A stretch of 64,000 nt of DNA from JAWQFO01 sp033436665 (GTDB lineage: Bacteria; Pseudomonadota; Alphaproteobacteria; Rhodobacterales; Rhodobacteraceae), in assembly GCF_033436665.1 (NCBI RefSeq), contig NZ_JAWQFO010000001.1, forward strand, positions 248,001-312,000, in the 5' to 3' direction. Position 1 is the first letter of the stretch, and the number at the start of each line of letters is the position of its first letter. Positions 1 through 8,036 of this stretch are shown here, one piece after another. Below the pieces are notes generated by a model. It worked only from the letters and a program-made list of their open reading frames with translations, searched no databases and was not told the origin of the DNA. The position numbers and the translations under genes are program-made.

Positions 1-642
1 CCCTTCAGGATACCTTACGGAAGGCATGATAAATACTTCTTTCGCAATCAGGAAATGGACGTGCCCTGACATTTCGTCTCCGTCAAAGCGCGCGTAAACA
101 CAATCGTCCCCAAACGTCTCGTTCAGGTAGCGCTTGGTGGCTGTATAAAACTGGCGGTACTTCTCAACATCATGAGTAACAAGATCGCCGCTATCGTCGA
201 GAAATTCGATACGATCTTTCTCCTTCGTAGTTTCATCAGCTTCAAAAAATTTTCGATTGACGGAAATAATGCCTTCCCGAAGTGGTCCTTTGGATTTCGT
301 GTTCTTGCGCCAAGGATTTTCAAGCGGCGTATTTATAACCGCATCATCAAAGTCCTTCTTCGTCCGAAACTTTCGCCTCAAGAGAGATGATCGCCGATTG
401 TGTTTGGCCATCTCTCTCGTCCGCTTCTTAATCTTCTTGGAAACGTCCTCATCGCCAATCATGGTATGCTTCAGGTGCTTTTTCGCTTCGACGATATGCG
501 ATCTTTGATCTTCGGAATGCCGCTCCCCGTGCCAGATCAATCCGTAAACATCCTCCGGATTCATTGGCTGCATTCGCATGACGACCTTAAAGCTCCCGTC
601 GCGATTTGCGCTGGTTTGAATTGCTTGCTCATAAAGATGCAT
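1..642 (-). CDS. MobV/Pre-type plasmid mobilization relaxase (partial)
   Basis: The reverse strand stays open from an ATG at 642 to the left edge, giving 214 residues with no stop; the 3' end lies outside the window. An AAGGAA ribosome-binding site at 659-654 supports this start. An N-terminal block VVMRMQ...WHGERH (residues 20-42) resembles motif I of MobV/Pre mobilization enzymes. Near residues 185-198 the run FDGDEMSGHVHFL resembles the metal-binding HxDE...PHxHF motif III. Such proteins nick oriT and start conjugative transfer of mobilizable plasmids. The middle is rich in Lys/Arg. The DNA is visibly AT-richer than the rest of the window. A divergent replication gene follows, so this looks like a mobilizable-plasmid backbone. 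The family call rests on motif resemblance and only part of the protein is visible. Confidence 0.6.
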   Translation of the reverse strand, partial: MHLYEQAIQTSANRDGSFKVVMRMQPMNPEDVYGLIWHGERHSEDQRSHIVEAKKHLKHTMIGDEDVSKKIKKRTREMAKHNRRSSLLRRKFRTKKDFDDAVINTPLENPWRKNTKSKGPLREGIISVNRKFFEADETTKEKDRIEFLDDSGDLVTHDVEKYRQFYTATKRYLNETFGDDCVYARFDGDEMSGHVHFLIAKEVFIMPSVRYPEG

Positions 643-691
643 TGAACCATTTCCTTGCTTGAAAAGGAAATAGAAACCGGTCACTGCGATC

Positions 692-726
692 CCAAAAAAA
701 CGGTTCCGTCGGAACCATTTTTTTAC
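692..726. terminator. Bidirectional hairpin with A- and T-runs
   Basis: The 6-bp inverted repeat GGTTCC/GGAACC (702-707 and 711-716, loop GTC) is flanked by seven A on the left and a run of T on the right. It therefore reads as a Rho-independent terminator on either strand. It lies only about 50 bp upstream of the relaxase start, so it may instead be a structural element of the transfer origin. Confidence 0.5.
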
Positions 727-737
727 TCACTAAGAAA

Positions 738-764
738 GTGTTTTTTGCCTCCGTCAAAAAACAC
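738..764. repeat. Perfect 10-bp inverted repeat, possible oriT element
   Basis: GTGTTTTTTG (738-747) and CAAAAAACAC (755-764) are perfect inverted repeats separated by 7 nt. MobV-type origins of transfer are usually placed directly upstream of the mob gene and contain inverted repeats, and this element is about 100 bp upstream of the relaxase start. The oriT assignment is inference; no nic site was identified. Confidence 0.35.
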
Positions 765-770
765 GTTTCC

Positions 771-1266
771 TGTTCGCAGAGGGCCAGCCCTCGGACCCGC
801 TCAGGAGGCCGCTTCGCTCTCCTCCCGAGACCCACTTCCGCCTCTCCCGAGGGGCTCCTGGCGGAGTGCAGCGAGGGGCTTCTCGACCCCTTCTAATCCC
901 CGGATCGGAGGTCGCTCAGGCGCCCCTCCGAACCTCCCAGTCAACAAGAACCGGCGGCCCAGTCACAGTCAATGCGCCCTCTTCCTTGAACCGCCGTCGA
1001 GTCACTTCGCGATGATTTTGCGGCGCATTCAGCCCGCCAAAATTTTCGCGAACCGAAACGAGAATGCTCCCGCAGTTCGAGGAAGTCCGTTTCGAATTTA
1101 CGTCTCTTCGCCGTTCCTGCCGCGGTGTCACCGGCCAAGACACCGGGTTTTGTACCCCGGAGCCACCGTCGCTCAGCTCGACTGTTTTTGACCCCGAATG
1201 AGTGCCGCCTGAAGAGTTTTCCTCGAATGGTTTCTGCCGACCCGTGCTTGGGAACATCTGCTCGAG
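771..1266. other. Intergenic region, no convincing gene
   Basis: About 500 bp between the relaxase control region and the replication gene. Overlapping open frames on both strands show no recognisable protein features and no good ribosome-binding sites. It could hold promoter or origin sequences; I see no clear iterons. Confidence 0.4.
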
Positions 1267-2994
1267 ATGAACCATGCCGCACCGACACAACCCGCACTGA
1301 ACACCCACATTGATCCGACGGAAGCCTTCCTGCGCCAACTCCATCCAACGGATGGGAAAGGTCATCCGGCGATGCTCGTTCTTGGCGAGGCAACCTCGTG
1401 GTCCCGGACGCAATGCACCCGGAATCTGACCAGCAATCTACCGATCTTCCAAGAGGCTGGGACGTACATTTCCGTGAACGCATTTCATGGGAAACGTGGA
1501 GCGAAAAATCTGTCCGAGTTGCGCGCCGTTTACCTGGATCTTGACTATCACAAGCTGCCCGCGTGGCGGGGCAAACCGGTCGCCGAGGTCGAGCGGGCCC
1601 TCCTCGATCACCTCGATCGGAAAGGCGTGACCGAACCGTCCTTTGTGCTACGTTCCGGCCGTGGTCTTTATGCCATCTGGCTGCTCAAGCCGCTGCCACC
1701 GCAGGCTACAAAACGCTACCTTGCAGCTGCCTCCGCACTCTACGAGACCTGCGCCCAGTTTGGCGCTGATGTCGCCAGTATAGATGTGGCACGCGTGTTC
1801 CGACTGCCCGGGACCGTGAATCCCAAATCCGGCCGCAATGTTCAGATCAGCCAGGCTTCGTTCGAGCGGCACGATTTCGACGTACTGGCCGATCAGTTCT
1901 TTCTGTCCGCCAATCGACCCACCCGCGGCGAGCTGCGTGACCGGAAAAGAAATCCAAAGCCCAAACCACACCGGGGAAACATGCCGGTCGGCCTCACCGG
2001 GCCGCAGCGGTTTGCAATGCTCCGATCGGATCTCGAGCAACTTGCCGCCATTTGGGGCCATTCATTGCCCGAGGGCGTACGCAACAACTGGCTCCACCTC
2101 TATGCAACCTGCTTAACGCATTGCGGCAAGCCCGGCGAGATCGCGCAAGAGGTCGAAGCGATGGCGCAGTGGCTCGCTCCGCGGCTCAAGTCCACCGAAG
2201 TGCAGGCGATCATCCGATCTGCCGAAAACAAGGCCCGAGGCGACTGGACCGAAAAATACCGGTATGCCGGGAAAACAATGGCCGACATGCTTGGCGTCAG
2301 CGCAAGCATGGCGCGGACCCATGGGTTCAAACAGCTTTTGCCCGTCAACGAGCGAAAACGGCGCAAGGCTGCAAAAGAACAAGAGCGACGCAAGGCCAGG
2401 GGCTGTCAGTCGCGGGAAGATTGGCTCGCCGATCACAGCGTCTCTGCCGACAAACCTTGGGAGACTTTGGGTGTGTCGCGTTCGACATGGTACCGCCGGA
2501 AGCAGCAAGGATGCCTTCCCGAAGAGGCTCGGAAGCCGCAGGCGACGGATGGCAAGGAAAATCACGTGAGACAGGTCCGTGCCCGCAACAGGGGGGATCT
2601 TAGATCCCGAGGGCCCCACCTATCCACCTATGCCCGCCAGATAACCCGGTTAAACAGAACATGCCCACAGCGAACACGCAGCCGACGGCCGGCCAGACCC
2701 AAACCGGAACAGCGGCGCCGCCAGCGACGGAACGAAAGCGGACGAGACACAAGAACTGGCGTTGCGAGCTTCCTTCCACACGCCCTCCGAACATCGAGAG
2801 GCACGGTGGAAGTAAGCCCGCAAACGCCAGCCCAGGCAGAAAGCCAAAACGAAAAAGCAACGGAGACCCGGACGGAGGGAGGAAGATCAAACCGACCGCG
2901 CGGAGCGGACCTATCGGGTTACGTCCAGCCGGTCCCCGATCGCCAGATACCCAGGATCGCATCCGATGCGGATTTGCACAGCCCCACGAGGTGA
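1267..2994 (+). CDS. Primase-like plasmid replication protein
   Basis: The 575-residue protein has an N-terminal half resembling archaeo-eukaryotic-type primase domains of plasmid replication proteins. It shows an acidic motif YLDLD (residues 89-93), then SGRGLYAIW (130-138) where many relatives have His after Gly-Leu, then ARVFRLPGTVN near 175-185. At residues 395-411 the run KPWETLGVSRSTWYRRK is a helix-turn-helix typical of plasmid replication proteins. The last 130 residues are Arg-, Pro- and Thr-rich low-complexity sequence, so the exact C-terminus is uncertain and could reflect a frameshift. It probably primes or initiates replication of the mobile element. It is followed by two small genes and diverges from the relaxase. 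Confidence 0.6.
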   Translation: MNHAAPTQPALNTHIDPTEAFLRQLHPTDGKGHPAMLVLGEATSWSRTQCTRNLTSNLPIFQEAGTYISVNAFHGKRGAKNLSELRAVYLDLDYHKLPAWRGKPVAEVERALLDHLDRKGVTEPSFVLRSGRGLYAIWLLKPLPPQATKRYLAAASALYETCAQFGADVASIDVARVFRLPGTVNPKSGRNVQISQASFERHDFDVLADQFFLSANRPTRGELRDRKRNPKPKPHRGNMPVGLTGPQRFAMLRSDLEQLAAIWGHSLPEGVRNNWLHLYATCLTHCGKPGEIAQEVEAMAQWLAPRLKSTEVQAIIRSAENKARGDWTEKYRYAGKTMADMLGVSASMARTHGFKQLLPVNERKRRKAAKEQERRKARGCQSREDWLADHSVSADKPWETLGVSRSTWYRRKQQGCLPEEARKPQATDGKENHVRQVRARNRGDLRSRGPHLSTYARQITRLNRTCPQRTRSRRPARPKPEQRRRQRRNESGRDTRTGVASFLPHALRTSRGTVEVSPQTPAQAESQNEKATETRTEGGRSNRPRGADLSGYVQPVPDRQIPRIASDADLHSPTR

Positions 2995-3127
2995 GGGCCG
3001 CGCAATCCGAACCGGCAGCGAGTCCAACCAAGAACCAAAAACACAACCGCGCATTGGCGAAACAGACAGCAGCGCATCTTGTCACTCGCAGTATCCTGCT
3101 GCGGGCACGGTAAGAGGACGACACACG

Positions 3128-3499
3128 TTGTTCGACTATCTTTTTTCTGAAACGACTGAACTGCACGATTACATCCATCGCCACTCCGAAGCGCTACAGA
3201 ATGCTGCGTTGCTTCTCGGCGGCAGGCCGTGGCTGCGGCGCGCACAGCGCCTGCTCGACGACTTTTCCACCCCTCGACTGATCTCCGGGCGCATGCGGCG
3301 GGAGATCGACAAAGTCTACGGATTGCTCACGTTGCGGAACGTCCACGACCCCGACGCAGCCGAAGCCGCGTACTTCGCTGAGCTGGATCCGACCCACAGT
3401 GCCGTGGAAGAGATCTGCGCGCTGGCCGATGGGTTGGCAGACGCAGCAGCGGCCATTGGGCTGGAATTGCCGGATCCGACGAACGAGGAAGACTGGTGA
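3128..3499 (+). CDS. Small acidic hypothetical protein
   Basis: The open frame runs from 2966, but its first 54 codons are low-complexity sequence overlapping the replication gene. A TTG at 3128 preceded by AAGAGG (3112-3117, 10 nt spacing) is the better start and gives 123 residues. It has no recognisable domain. The composition is helical and acidic, with an Ala-rich segment and the C-terminus PTNEEDW. Its stop lies 1 nt before the ATG of the next gene, so the two are probably co-translated as accessory genes of the replication module. I assign no function. Confidence 0.45.
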   Translation: MFDYLFSETTELHDYIHRHSEALQNAALLLGGRPWLRRAQRLLDDFSTPRLISGRMRREIDKVYGLLTLRNVHDPDAAEAAYFAELDPTHSAVEEICALADGLADAAAAIGLELPDPTNEEDW

Positions 3500-3500
3500 G

Positions 3501-3932
3501 ATGGGCAAAATGGATATTCATGATGACCCGCTTCGGCCCGTGCTGCTTTGCGCGGTTCGCGAGTTGAGATCCGCACGCACTGCGTTGGCCCATCTGACAA
3601 AACTCGATCAAATGCCCGAAGACATGGTGTTGACGGCGGTGACACTCGGCGAGCGGCTCCGCGCAGACGATATCTTCGCAATGGATGAAGCAGAGGAAGA
3701 GGAAATGCTGGTTTTTGCCGAACGGCTCGGAGATCTGGCACGTACACACACGGAAATTCGCGGCAGTGGCGGTCATGGTGAATACGACGAGTATTATGAA
3801 ACGGAAGTGTTTTCGGACACCGGCTTCGCGATGATTCAAGCTCGCAGCGCACTCAACAACGTGGTCGAAGCGTTGAGCGAAGTGCGGTGCCATCTCGACG
3901 CGGAACGGATTGCCGAGAAGCTGAGAACGTGA
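3501..3932 (+). CDS. Small hypothetical protein of the plasmid module
   Basis: 143 residues from ATG 3501; a second in-frame ATG at 3510 is an alternative. GAGGAAGA at 3486-3493 serves as ribosome-binding site. The protein is mostly helical and acidic, with EAEEEEM near residue 55, and lacks membrane segments or a signal peptide. The next feature is a transposase remnant, so this may be the last gene of the plasmid-derived replication block. Function unknown. Confidence 0.5.
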   Translation: MGKMDIHDDPLRPVLLCAVRELRSARTALAHLTKLDQMPEDMVLTAVTLGERLRADDIFAMDEAEEEEMLVFAERLGDLARTHTEIRGSGGHGEYDEYYETEVFSDTGFAMIQARSALNNVVEALSEVRCHLDAERIAEKLRT

Positions 3933-4014
3933 TCCTGGAGGAGCGGTGGTCAGGCCGCCGCTCCTCACCCCGTTGAGACGGATTAGCGAAGCCAGTTCAC
4001 GTCCATCAACTGTG

Positions 4015-4161
4015 GCCAAGGTCGAAAACCTCGTTGGTCCGATTGCCCTGAACAGGAAAAATTCACTGTTCGCCGGTCACGATGAGGGCGCACGCGCATG
4101 GGGCCGCATCGCCTTGCTGATTGAGACCGCCAAGGTCAACGACGTCGAGCCGTTCTCCTAA
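4015..4161 (+). pseudogene. IS66-family transposase C-terminal remnant
   Basis: About 48 codons translate to a sequence with PIALNRKNSLFAG, then HDEGARAWGRIALLIET, then AKVNDVEPF, which closely matches the conserved C-terminal end of IS66 (TnpC) transposases. The usual YLKATLEAIA continuation is missing because a stop follows EPFS. No N-terminal or catalytic portion is present upstream, so this is a relic of an insertion, not an active element. Confidence 0.75.
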
Positions 4162-4568
4162 CGCTTAGTGGAACGATAGAACTTGGTCCGTAAGTGCCAC
4201 ATGTTCAACCGTCTGTGTCGATGTAACCTGCCACTTGTTGCACGAACTTCGATACCACCTGTCCAGGAAGCTGCTTCGCTGACCACGTAAGCACCCATCA
4301 CAGTCTATCGTGCACCCCACCAAATGCCTTTCCGATTTCTCTTCGTTCAGATTTTCAAGAACTTCGCACCGGGTAAGTCTCCAAGAATTCAGGTGCTTGC
4401 AGGAAATCAGCCGATATACTTGCAGGGGGTGCCGCAAAAAGCACAGCTTTGCTCCGCCGAATTGCAGACCTGCCGGAGGTTTATCGAGGCCGGGCCGCAA
4501 AATTACACACCAAAATTTCTGCAACTGAACACGCGACCCAATTCCTCTTCAGTAGCAAGAGGAAGACC
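4162..4568. other. Intergenic region after the IS66 remnant
   Basis: About 400 bp with no convincing gene. Open frames entering from 4324 and 4449 run into the next coding region but lack suitable starts and ribosome-binding sites. No repeats typical of replication iterons were noticed. Confidence 0.35.
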
Positions 4569-5402
4569 ATGGTTGAAAGCAACGGACTGTTCAGAGTCTC
4601 GGCCGCGATGGCTGAGTACATCAAGCTCGCGAAAATGCCAAAAAAGGCGGAGAAACTGCTGCTGGCTCTGATCTCCATACAGGACACTCTTCCGTACGGC
4701 TGGTCGACCGTTTTCGATCCGTACCGCGAGCCCGGAGTTTACTTCGCCTACACGAATGAGCTCCGGGCACTCGGGATCGCCCAAAATGAAAGATCCGCGC
4801 GGTCCATACGCGCTTCGGCCGCTTGCCTGTATGCAAACACCGAGTTGTTCAGGTTCGTGAATGTTCCTCCGGGCAAAGACTACATTCAGTGGCAGTTCAG
4901 CCAGTCGGCGGACGTGTTCATGACCGACATGGAACGCTACGCGCTCGTGTCCGCGGCGGACATTTGCCACTGCTCTCGCGAGTTCGATGGCAGGTTGTTG
5001 ACGCAGATCATGCTGCACCACAAGATGGATCGCCCGCAGTTCTGCCTGTTCGAACAAGACACGCGGATCCGCGTGTTGAAGCAAATGCCAGAGACCCCGA
5101 CCTTTCGTGCCGCGGAATTGACACCGCGCCTGAAGCCGTGTTTGCAAAAGTGGTCAAACCTCAAGGGCTACACATTCGCGGTCGCTTACCTGCAGAGCGG
5201 CTCGCAGCCGGGCTACACCGATGTACGCATTCGGATTCGACATGGAAAGACCGTTTGGCCAGACGGCAGTTTCATGAAGTTCGATCCGCGCGCGCACGTC
5301 TACCGTGTCAATCCTGCGAAGCGACAGCAACAACGCCCTGCCGCGCCGAGCACGCGACCAGGATTCGGTCACGGCACAGAGCTTTGGGACGACCCGCTGT
5401 GA
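4569..5402 (+). CDS. Possible plasmid replication initiator (RepB/Rep_3-like)
   Basis: 277 residues from ATG 4569, which follows AGAGGAAG; the longer frame from 4449 lacks such a site. The N-terminal part (residues 5-95) looks like a helical winged-helix domain. The segment LKPCLQKWSNLKGYTF followed by beta-strand-like YTDVRIRIRHG (about 195-230) resembles the second winged helix of Rep_3-type initiators. The C-terminus is a basic, Pro-rich tail. The position among plasmid-type genes fits a replication role. I do not recognise a definite family, so treat the function as a suggestion. Confidence 0.4.
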   Translation: MVESNGLFRVSAAMAEYIKLAKMPKKAEKLLLALISIQDTLPYGWSTVFDPYREPGVYFAYTNELRALGIAQNERSARSIRASAACLYANTELFRFVNVPPGKDYIQWQFSQSADVFMTDMERYALVSAADICHCSREFDGRLLTQIMLHHKMDRPQFCLFEQDTRIRVLKQMPETPTFRAAELTPRLKPCLQKWSNLKGYTFAVAYLQSGSQPGYTDVRIRIRHGKTVWPDGSFMKFDPRAHVYRVNPAKRQQQRPAAPSTRPGFGHGTELWDDPL

Positions 5403-5627
5403 ACCAGCGGGCCGCATGCGACGACAAGCGCGGGAATTGCGCGCAGCGTTCCGAGCAAGCAAAACATCAAAATGTCTGACGCCTGCGTTTCCGGAAAGCG
5501 CTGGTCAGGCCAGGTTCACCGCGGATGGATTTGATTTCCTGGACGCAACGGCGACCCATGTCCATACGATCCTGAAAGCCGCTGAGATCGGAACTGATCG
5601 ATCGGTTTGCAATGATAAGGACAGCCC

Positions 5628-5929
5628 GTGCTCCAGTTTGATGGCGACGTCGCCCGATTGCTGAACATCGCTTATGAGGATGCCGATTTTACTCGTAGGC
5701 GACAGGCGTACTTTGATGCACTCAAGCCGGGTCCGGACGCCACAACCCTTGATGTGGGGTGCGGTAGCAGCTTGCTTACTGTCAAACTCGCGCGGGCCGT
5801 CGGAACAACGGCAGAGTCATCGGGATTGACCCAAGTGAGGACATGTTGGCCGCCGCGAAGAAGCGTTGCGCGAGCTACGAGTGCGTCGAATTAGTAGAAG
5901 GCGTGGCGGTGCAGATTGTGGCGATTTAA
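5628..5929 (+). pseudogene. Frameshifted, truncated SAM-dependent methyltransferase
   Basis: The frame from GTG 5628 encodes the start of a class I methyltransferase with the SAM-binding motif TLDVGCGSSLLTVKLARAVG (about residues 39-58). After the codons for AVGTT the homologous reading continues in another frame as GRVIGIDPSEDMLAAAKKRC, the usual motif II region, and then stops at 5927-5929. A one-base indel near 5810 plus loss of the C-terminal two thirds explains the pattern. It is a broken gene at the edge of the carbohydrate locus. Confidence 0.7.
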
Positions 5930-5959
5930 GTGGGGCGTTTCAGCGCGCACGTTGAACAA

Positions 5960-5979
5960 GACAGCTGCCGACAGTTGTC
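5960..5979 (-). terminator. Weak hairpin after the sugar operon
   Basis: GACAGCTG (5960-5967) and CAGTTGTC (5972-5979) pair with one G-U, directly after the stop codon of the last gene of the 12-gene minus-strand run. A short T-rich stretch follows on the minus strand. Terminator function is plausible but weakly supported. Confidence 0.35.
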
Positions 5980-5981
5980 AT

Positions 5982-6755
5982 TTAAACAGACCCATTGCCC
6001 GGAAGCGCGGTTTCTGGGCATTTGCCAAGGATAATCATGCCAAGCACCTCATCATGGGTCACATCCGACGTGCGGGCCGATCCCACCAGTTGACCGTTCT
6101 TCATCACGACGACCCGATCCGCGAGATCGAAGACGTCATGCATGTCGTGACTGATCAGGAATATCCCGATGCCTTTGTCCTTAAGTTCGCGGATCAATTC
6201 TCCGACCATTGCGGTCTCTTGCGGCCCAAGGGCCGCGGTCGGCTCGTCCATGATAAGCACGCGGGCCTCGAAATGTATGGCGCGCGCGATGGCGATAGTT
6301 TGGCGCTGGCCTCCAGACAGGTCGCGGCAGGGCGTTGAAAGGTTAACGAAGCGCGGGTTCAGTTGCGCGATGACCCTGGCCGCGAGATCGTTCATCCGGG
6401 CGCTGTCCATGATCTTGAACGGACCGATGCGCCAGCCGATTTCGCGACCGAGAAACAGGTTCGCCGCGGCATCGAGATTATCGGCAAGGGCGAGCGTCTG
6501 GTGGATCGTCTCGATGCCGAGGTCGAACGCGTCCGCGGGGCTCGACAGTTCGACCACCTCACCTTCCACAAGAATTGTTCCTGCGTCGCGACGGTAGGCT
6601 CCGGCAAGCATCTTCATCAACGTCGACTTGCCTGCGCCATTGTGTCCCAGAACCGCGACGACCTCACCGGGATAAAGCAGCACGTCCATGTTCTCCACGG
6701 CGTGGACCCCTCCAAAGGCCTTCGAGACGCCGCGCATTTCAATCAGTGGCTTCAT
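5982..6755 (-). CDS. Sugar ABC transporter ATP-binding protein, single domain
   Basis: 257 residues with a Walker A motif GHNGAGKST (37-45), signature DLSGGQRQ (around 150), Walker B LIMDEPTAALG and the switch His in LISHDMHD. It energises the adjacent XylH-like permease. Classical XylG or RbsA ATPases of this family carry two ABC domains and about 500 residues. This one has only a single domain, like FrcA-type ATPases of fructose or ribose importers in alphaproteobacteria, and would act as a homodimer. It is the last gene of the minus-strand run and starts 9 nt after the permease gene. Confidence 0.85.
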   Translation of the reverse strand: MKPLIEMRGVSKAFGGVHAVENMDVLLYPGEVVAVLGHNGAGKSTLMKMLAGAYRRDAGTILVEGEVVELSSPADAFDLGIETIHQTLALADNLDAAANLFLGREIGWRIGPFKIMDSARMNDLAARVIAQLNPRFVNLSTPCRDLSGGQRQTIAIARAIHFEARVLIMDEPTAALGPQETAMVGELIRELKDKGIGIFLISHDMHDVFDLADRVVVMKNGQLVGSARTSDVTHDEVLGMIILGKCPETALPGNGSV

Positions 6756-6764
6756 CCGACTACC

Positions 6765-7976
6765 TCAACTTTCTTTCGACAGGTATCTGTCGGCAAGAAC
6801 GGCGAACATCAGCACCAGCCCGATGGCCACCATTCTCTGCGAACTCGACGCGCCGATTAGAACCATGCCGCTTTCCAGGCTTTGGATGATCAAGGCTCCG
6901 ACGACGGCACCTGCGATTGTCCCGCGGCCACCGGAGAGCGAAGCACCTCCGATCACGGCGGCGGCGATGGCCGACAGCTCCAGCAATTCACCGGTGCTCG
7001 ATGTTCCGGCGTTCAGGCGTGCGGTGGTCACCACAGCCGCAATGCCGCAGAGCGTGCCCATAACGACGAAAACCGCCAGGATCGTTCTGCGGGTCGGGAT
7101 GCCGGTCAGCCGAGCGGCTTCCATGTTGCCGCCGATCGCGAAGATGTAGCGTCCGAACGTGGTCAAACGAGCGACGAACTCCATGAACAGAACCACGAAA
7201 AGAAGGACGAGCGCCGGAATCGGGATACCGCGCCCGATGTCGCTGCGCGGCTTGTGGTAGGCATTCATTGTCGCAACGAAGGCGATCGAGACGGCGCAGA
7301 CAGCGATGAAGCGCAGCGCGGCCGCTTTTCCTGAGGTCTCGAAGCCCATGCGTCGACGACGGCGATGCATAAGGACCTCTCCTGCTCCGTAGAGCAAAAT
7401 GATAACGCAAAAGACCGCCCAACTCGGTCCAACGCCAAGCGCCCCGTCAATACCTCCGCCGAACAGACGGTAGACAGGGTCGAAGGGTGCAAGGGTGCGG
7501 CCCTGAGCGACTTCGAAGGCAGCGCCCCTGAAAATGAGCAATCCGCCCAAGGTTACAACGAAGGAGGGCACACCCAGATAGGCGATCCAGAAGCCGTGCC
7601 ATGCCCCGATCAGTGCTCCGAGCCCGAGACCGATCACAACTGTCACGGGCCAGTTCCATGCCGCCTCGCTTGGGAAAATCTCGATCTGCAGAAGCGCGAT
7701 GACCATCCCAACGAATCCAAGGACGGAACCGACCGAAAGATCGATGTTGCGGGTCACGATCACCAGCGTCATTCCGCAGGCGAGGATCGCAACAACGCTG
7801 GTCTGTACGACCAGATTGTAGAGGTTGCGGGCTGACAGAAACAGGCCACCCGAAAACAGGTGAAACGTCACCGCGATAAACACCAGCAAGCCGACAAGCG
7901 ACAACGTCCTGAGGTTTATGCCTGTGTCTCGCATCGGCTTTGCGAGTGCATCAAACTGGTGCGTTTCAGTGGTCAT
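6765..7976 (-). CDS. xylH: XylH-like sugar ABC transporter permease
   Basis: 403 residues from ATG 7976 (MTTETHQF...). A longer frame begins at 8012, but that start falls inside the 8002-8028 hairpin, so the internal ATG is preferred. About ten hydrophobic segments are visible, with the family motifs LACGMTLVIVTRNIDLSVGS near residues 70-90 and IAAAVIGGASLSGGRGTIAG near 320, typical of the BPD_transp_2 permeases of ribose/xylose importers. It forms the membrane channel with the 5982-6755 ATPase and the XylF-like binding protein. Confidence 0.85.
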   Translation of the reverse strand: MTTETHQFDALAKPMRDTGINLRTLSLVGLLVFIAVTFHLFSGGLFLSARNLYNLVVQTSVVAILACGMTLVIVTRNIDLSVGSVLGFVGMVIALLQIEIFPSEAAWNWPVTVVIGLGLGALIGAWHGFWIAYLGVPSFVVTLGGLLIFRGAAFEVAQGRTLAPFDPVYRLFGGGIDGALGVGPSWAVFCVIILLYGAGEVLMHRRRRRMGFETSGKAAALRFIAVCAVSIAFVATMNAYHKPRSDIGRGIPIPALVLLFVVLFMEFVARLTTFGRYIFAIGGNMEAARLTGIPTRRTILAVFVVMGTLCGIAAVVTTARLNAGTSSTGELLELSAIAAAVIGGASLSGGRGTIAGAVVGALIIQSLESGMVLIGASSSQRMVAIGLVLMFAVLADRYLSKES

Positions 7977-8001
7977 TGTACAAACCCGGAACGTTTCTGA
8001 T

Positions 8002-8028
8002 GGGCCGGCCACTATCTCTGGCCGGCCC
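8002..8028. promoter_or_regulatory. Intercistronic GC hairpin between binding protein and permease
   Basis: GGGCCGGCC (8002-8010) and GGCCGGCCC (8020-8028) form a perfect 9-bp stem with a 9-nt loop, without a T-run. It sits between the stop of the binding-protein gene and the permease start. Such hairpins commonly stabilise upstream mRNA so that binding protein exceeds membrane subunits. Confidence 0.6.
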
Positions 8029-8036
8029 GGTTGTGT

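Noticed and set aside
655..1191. 178-codon plus-strand frame in the relaxase-rep intergenic region
   Set aside because: It begins inside the terminator/oriT-like repeats and shows no domain; the region looks regulatory.
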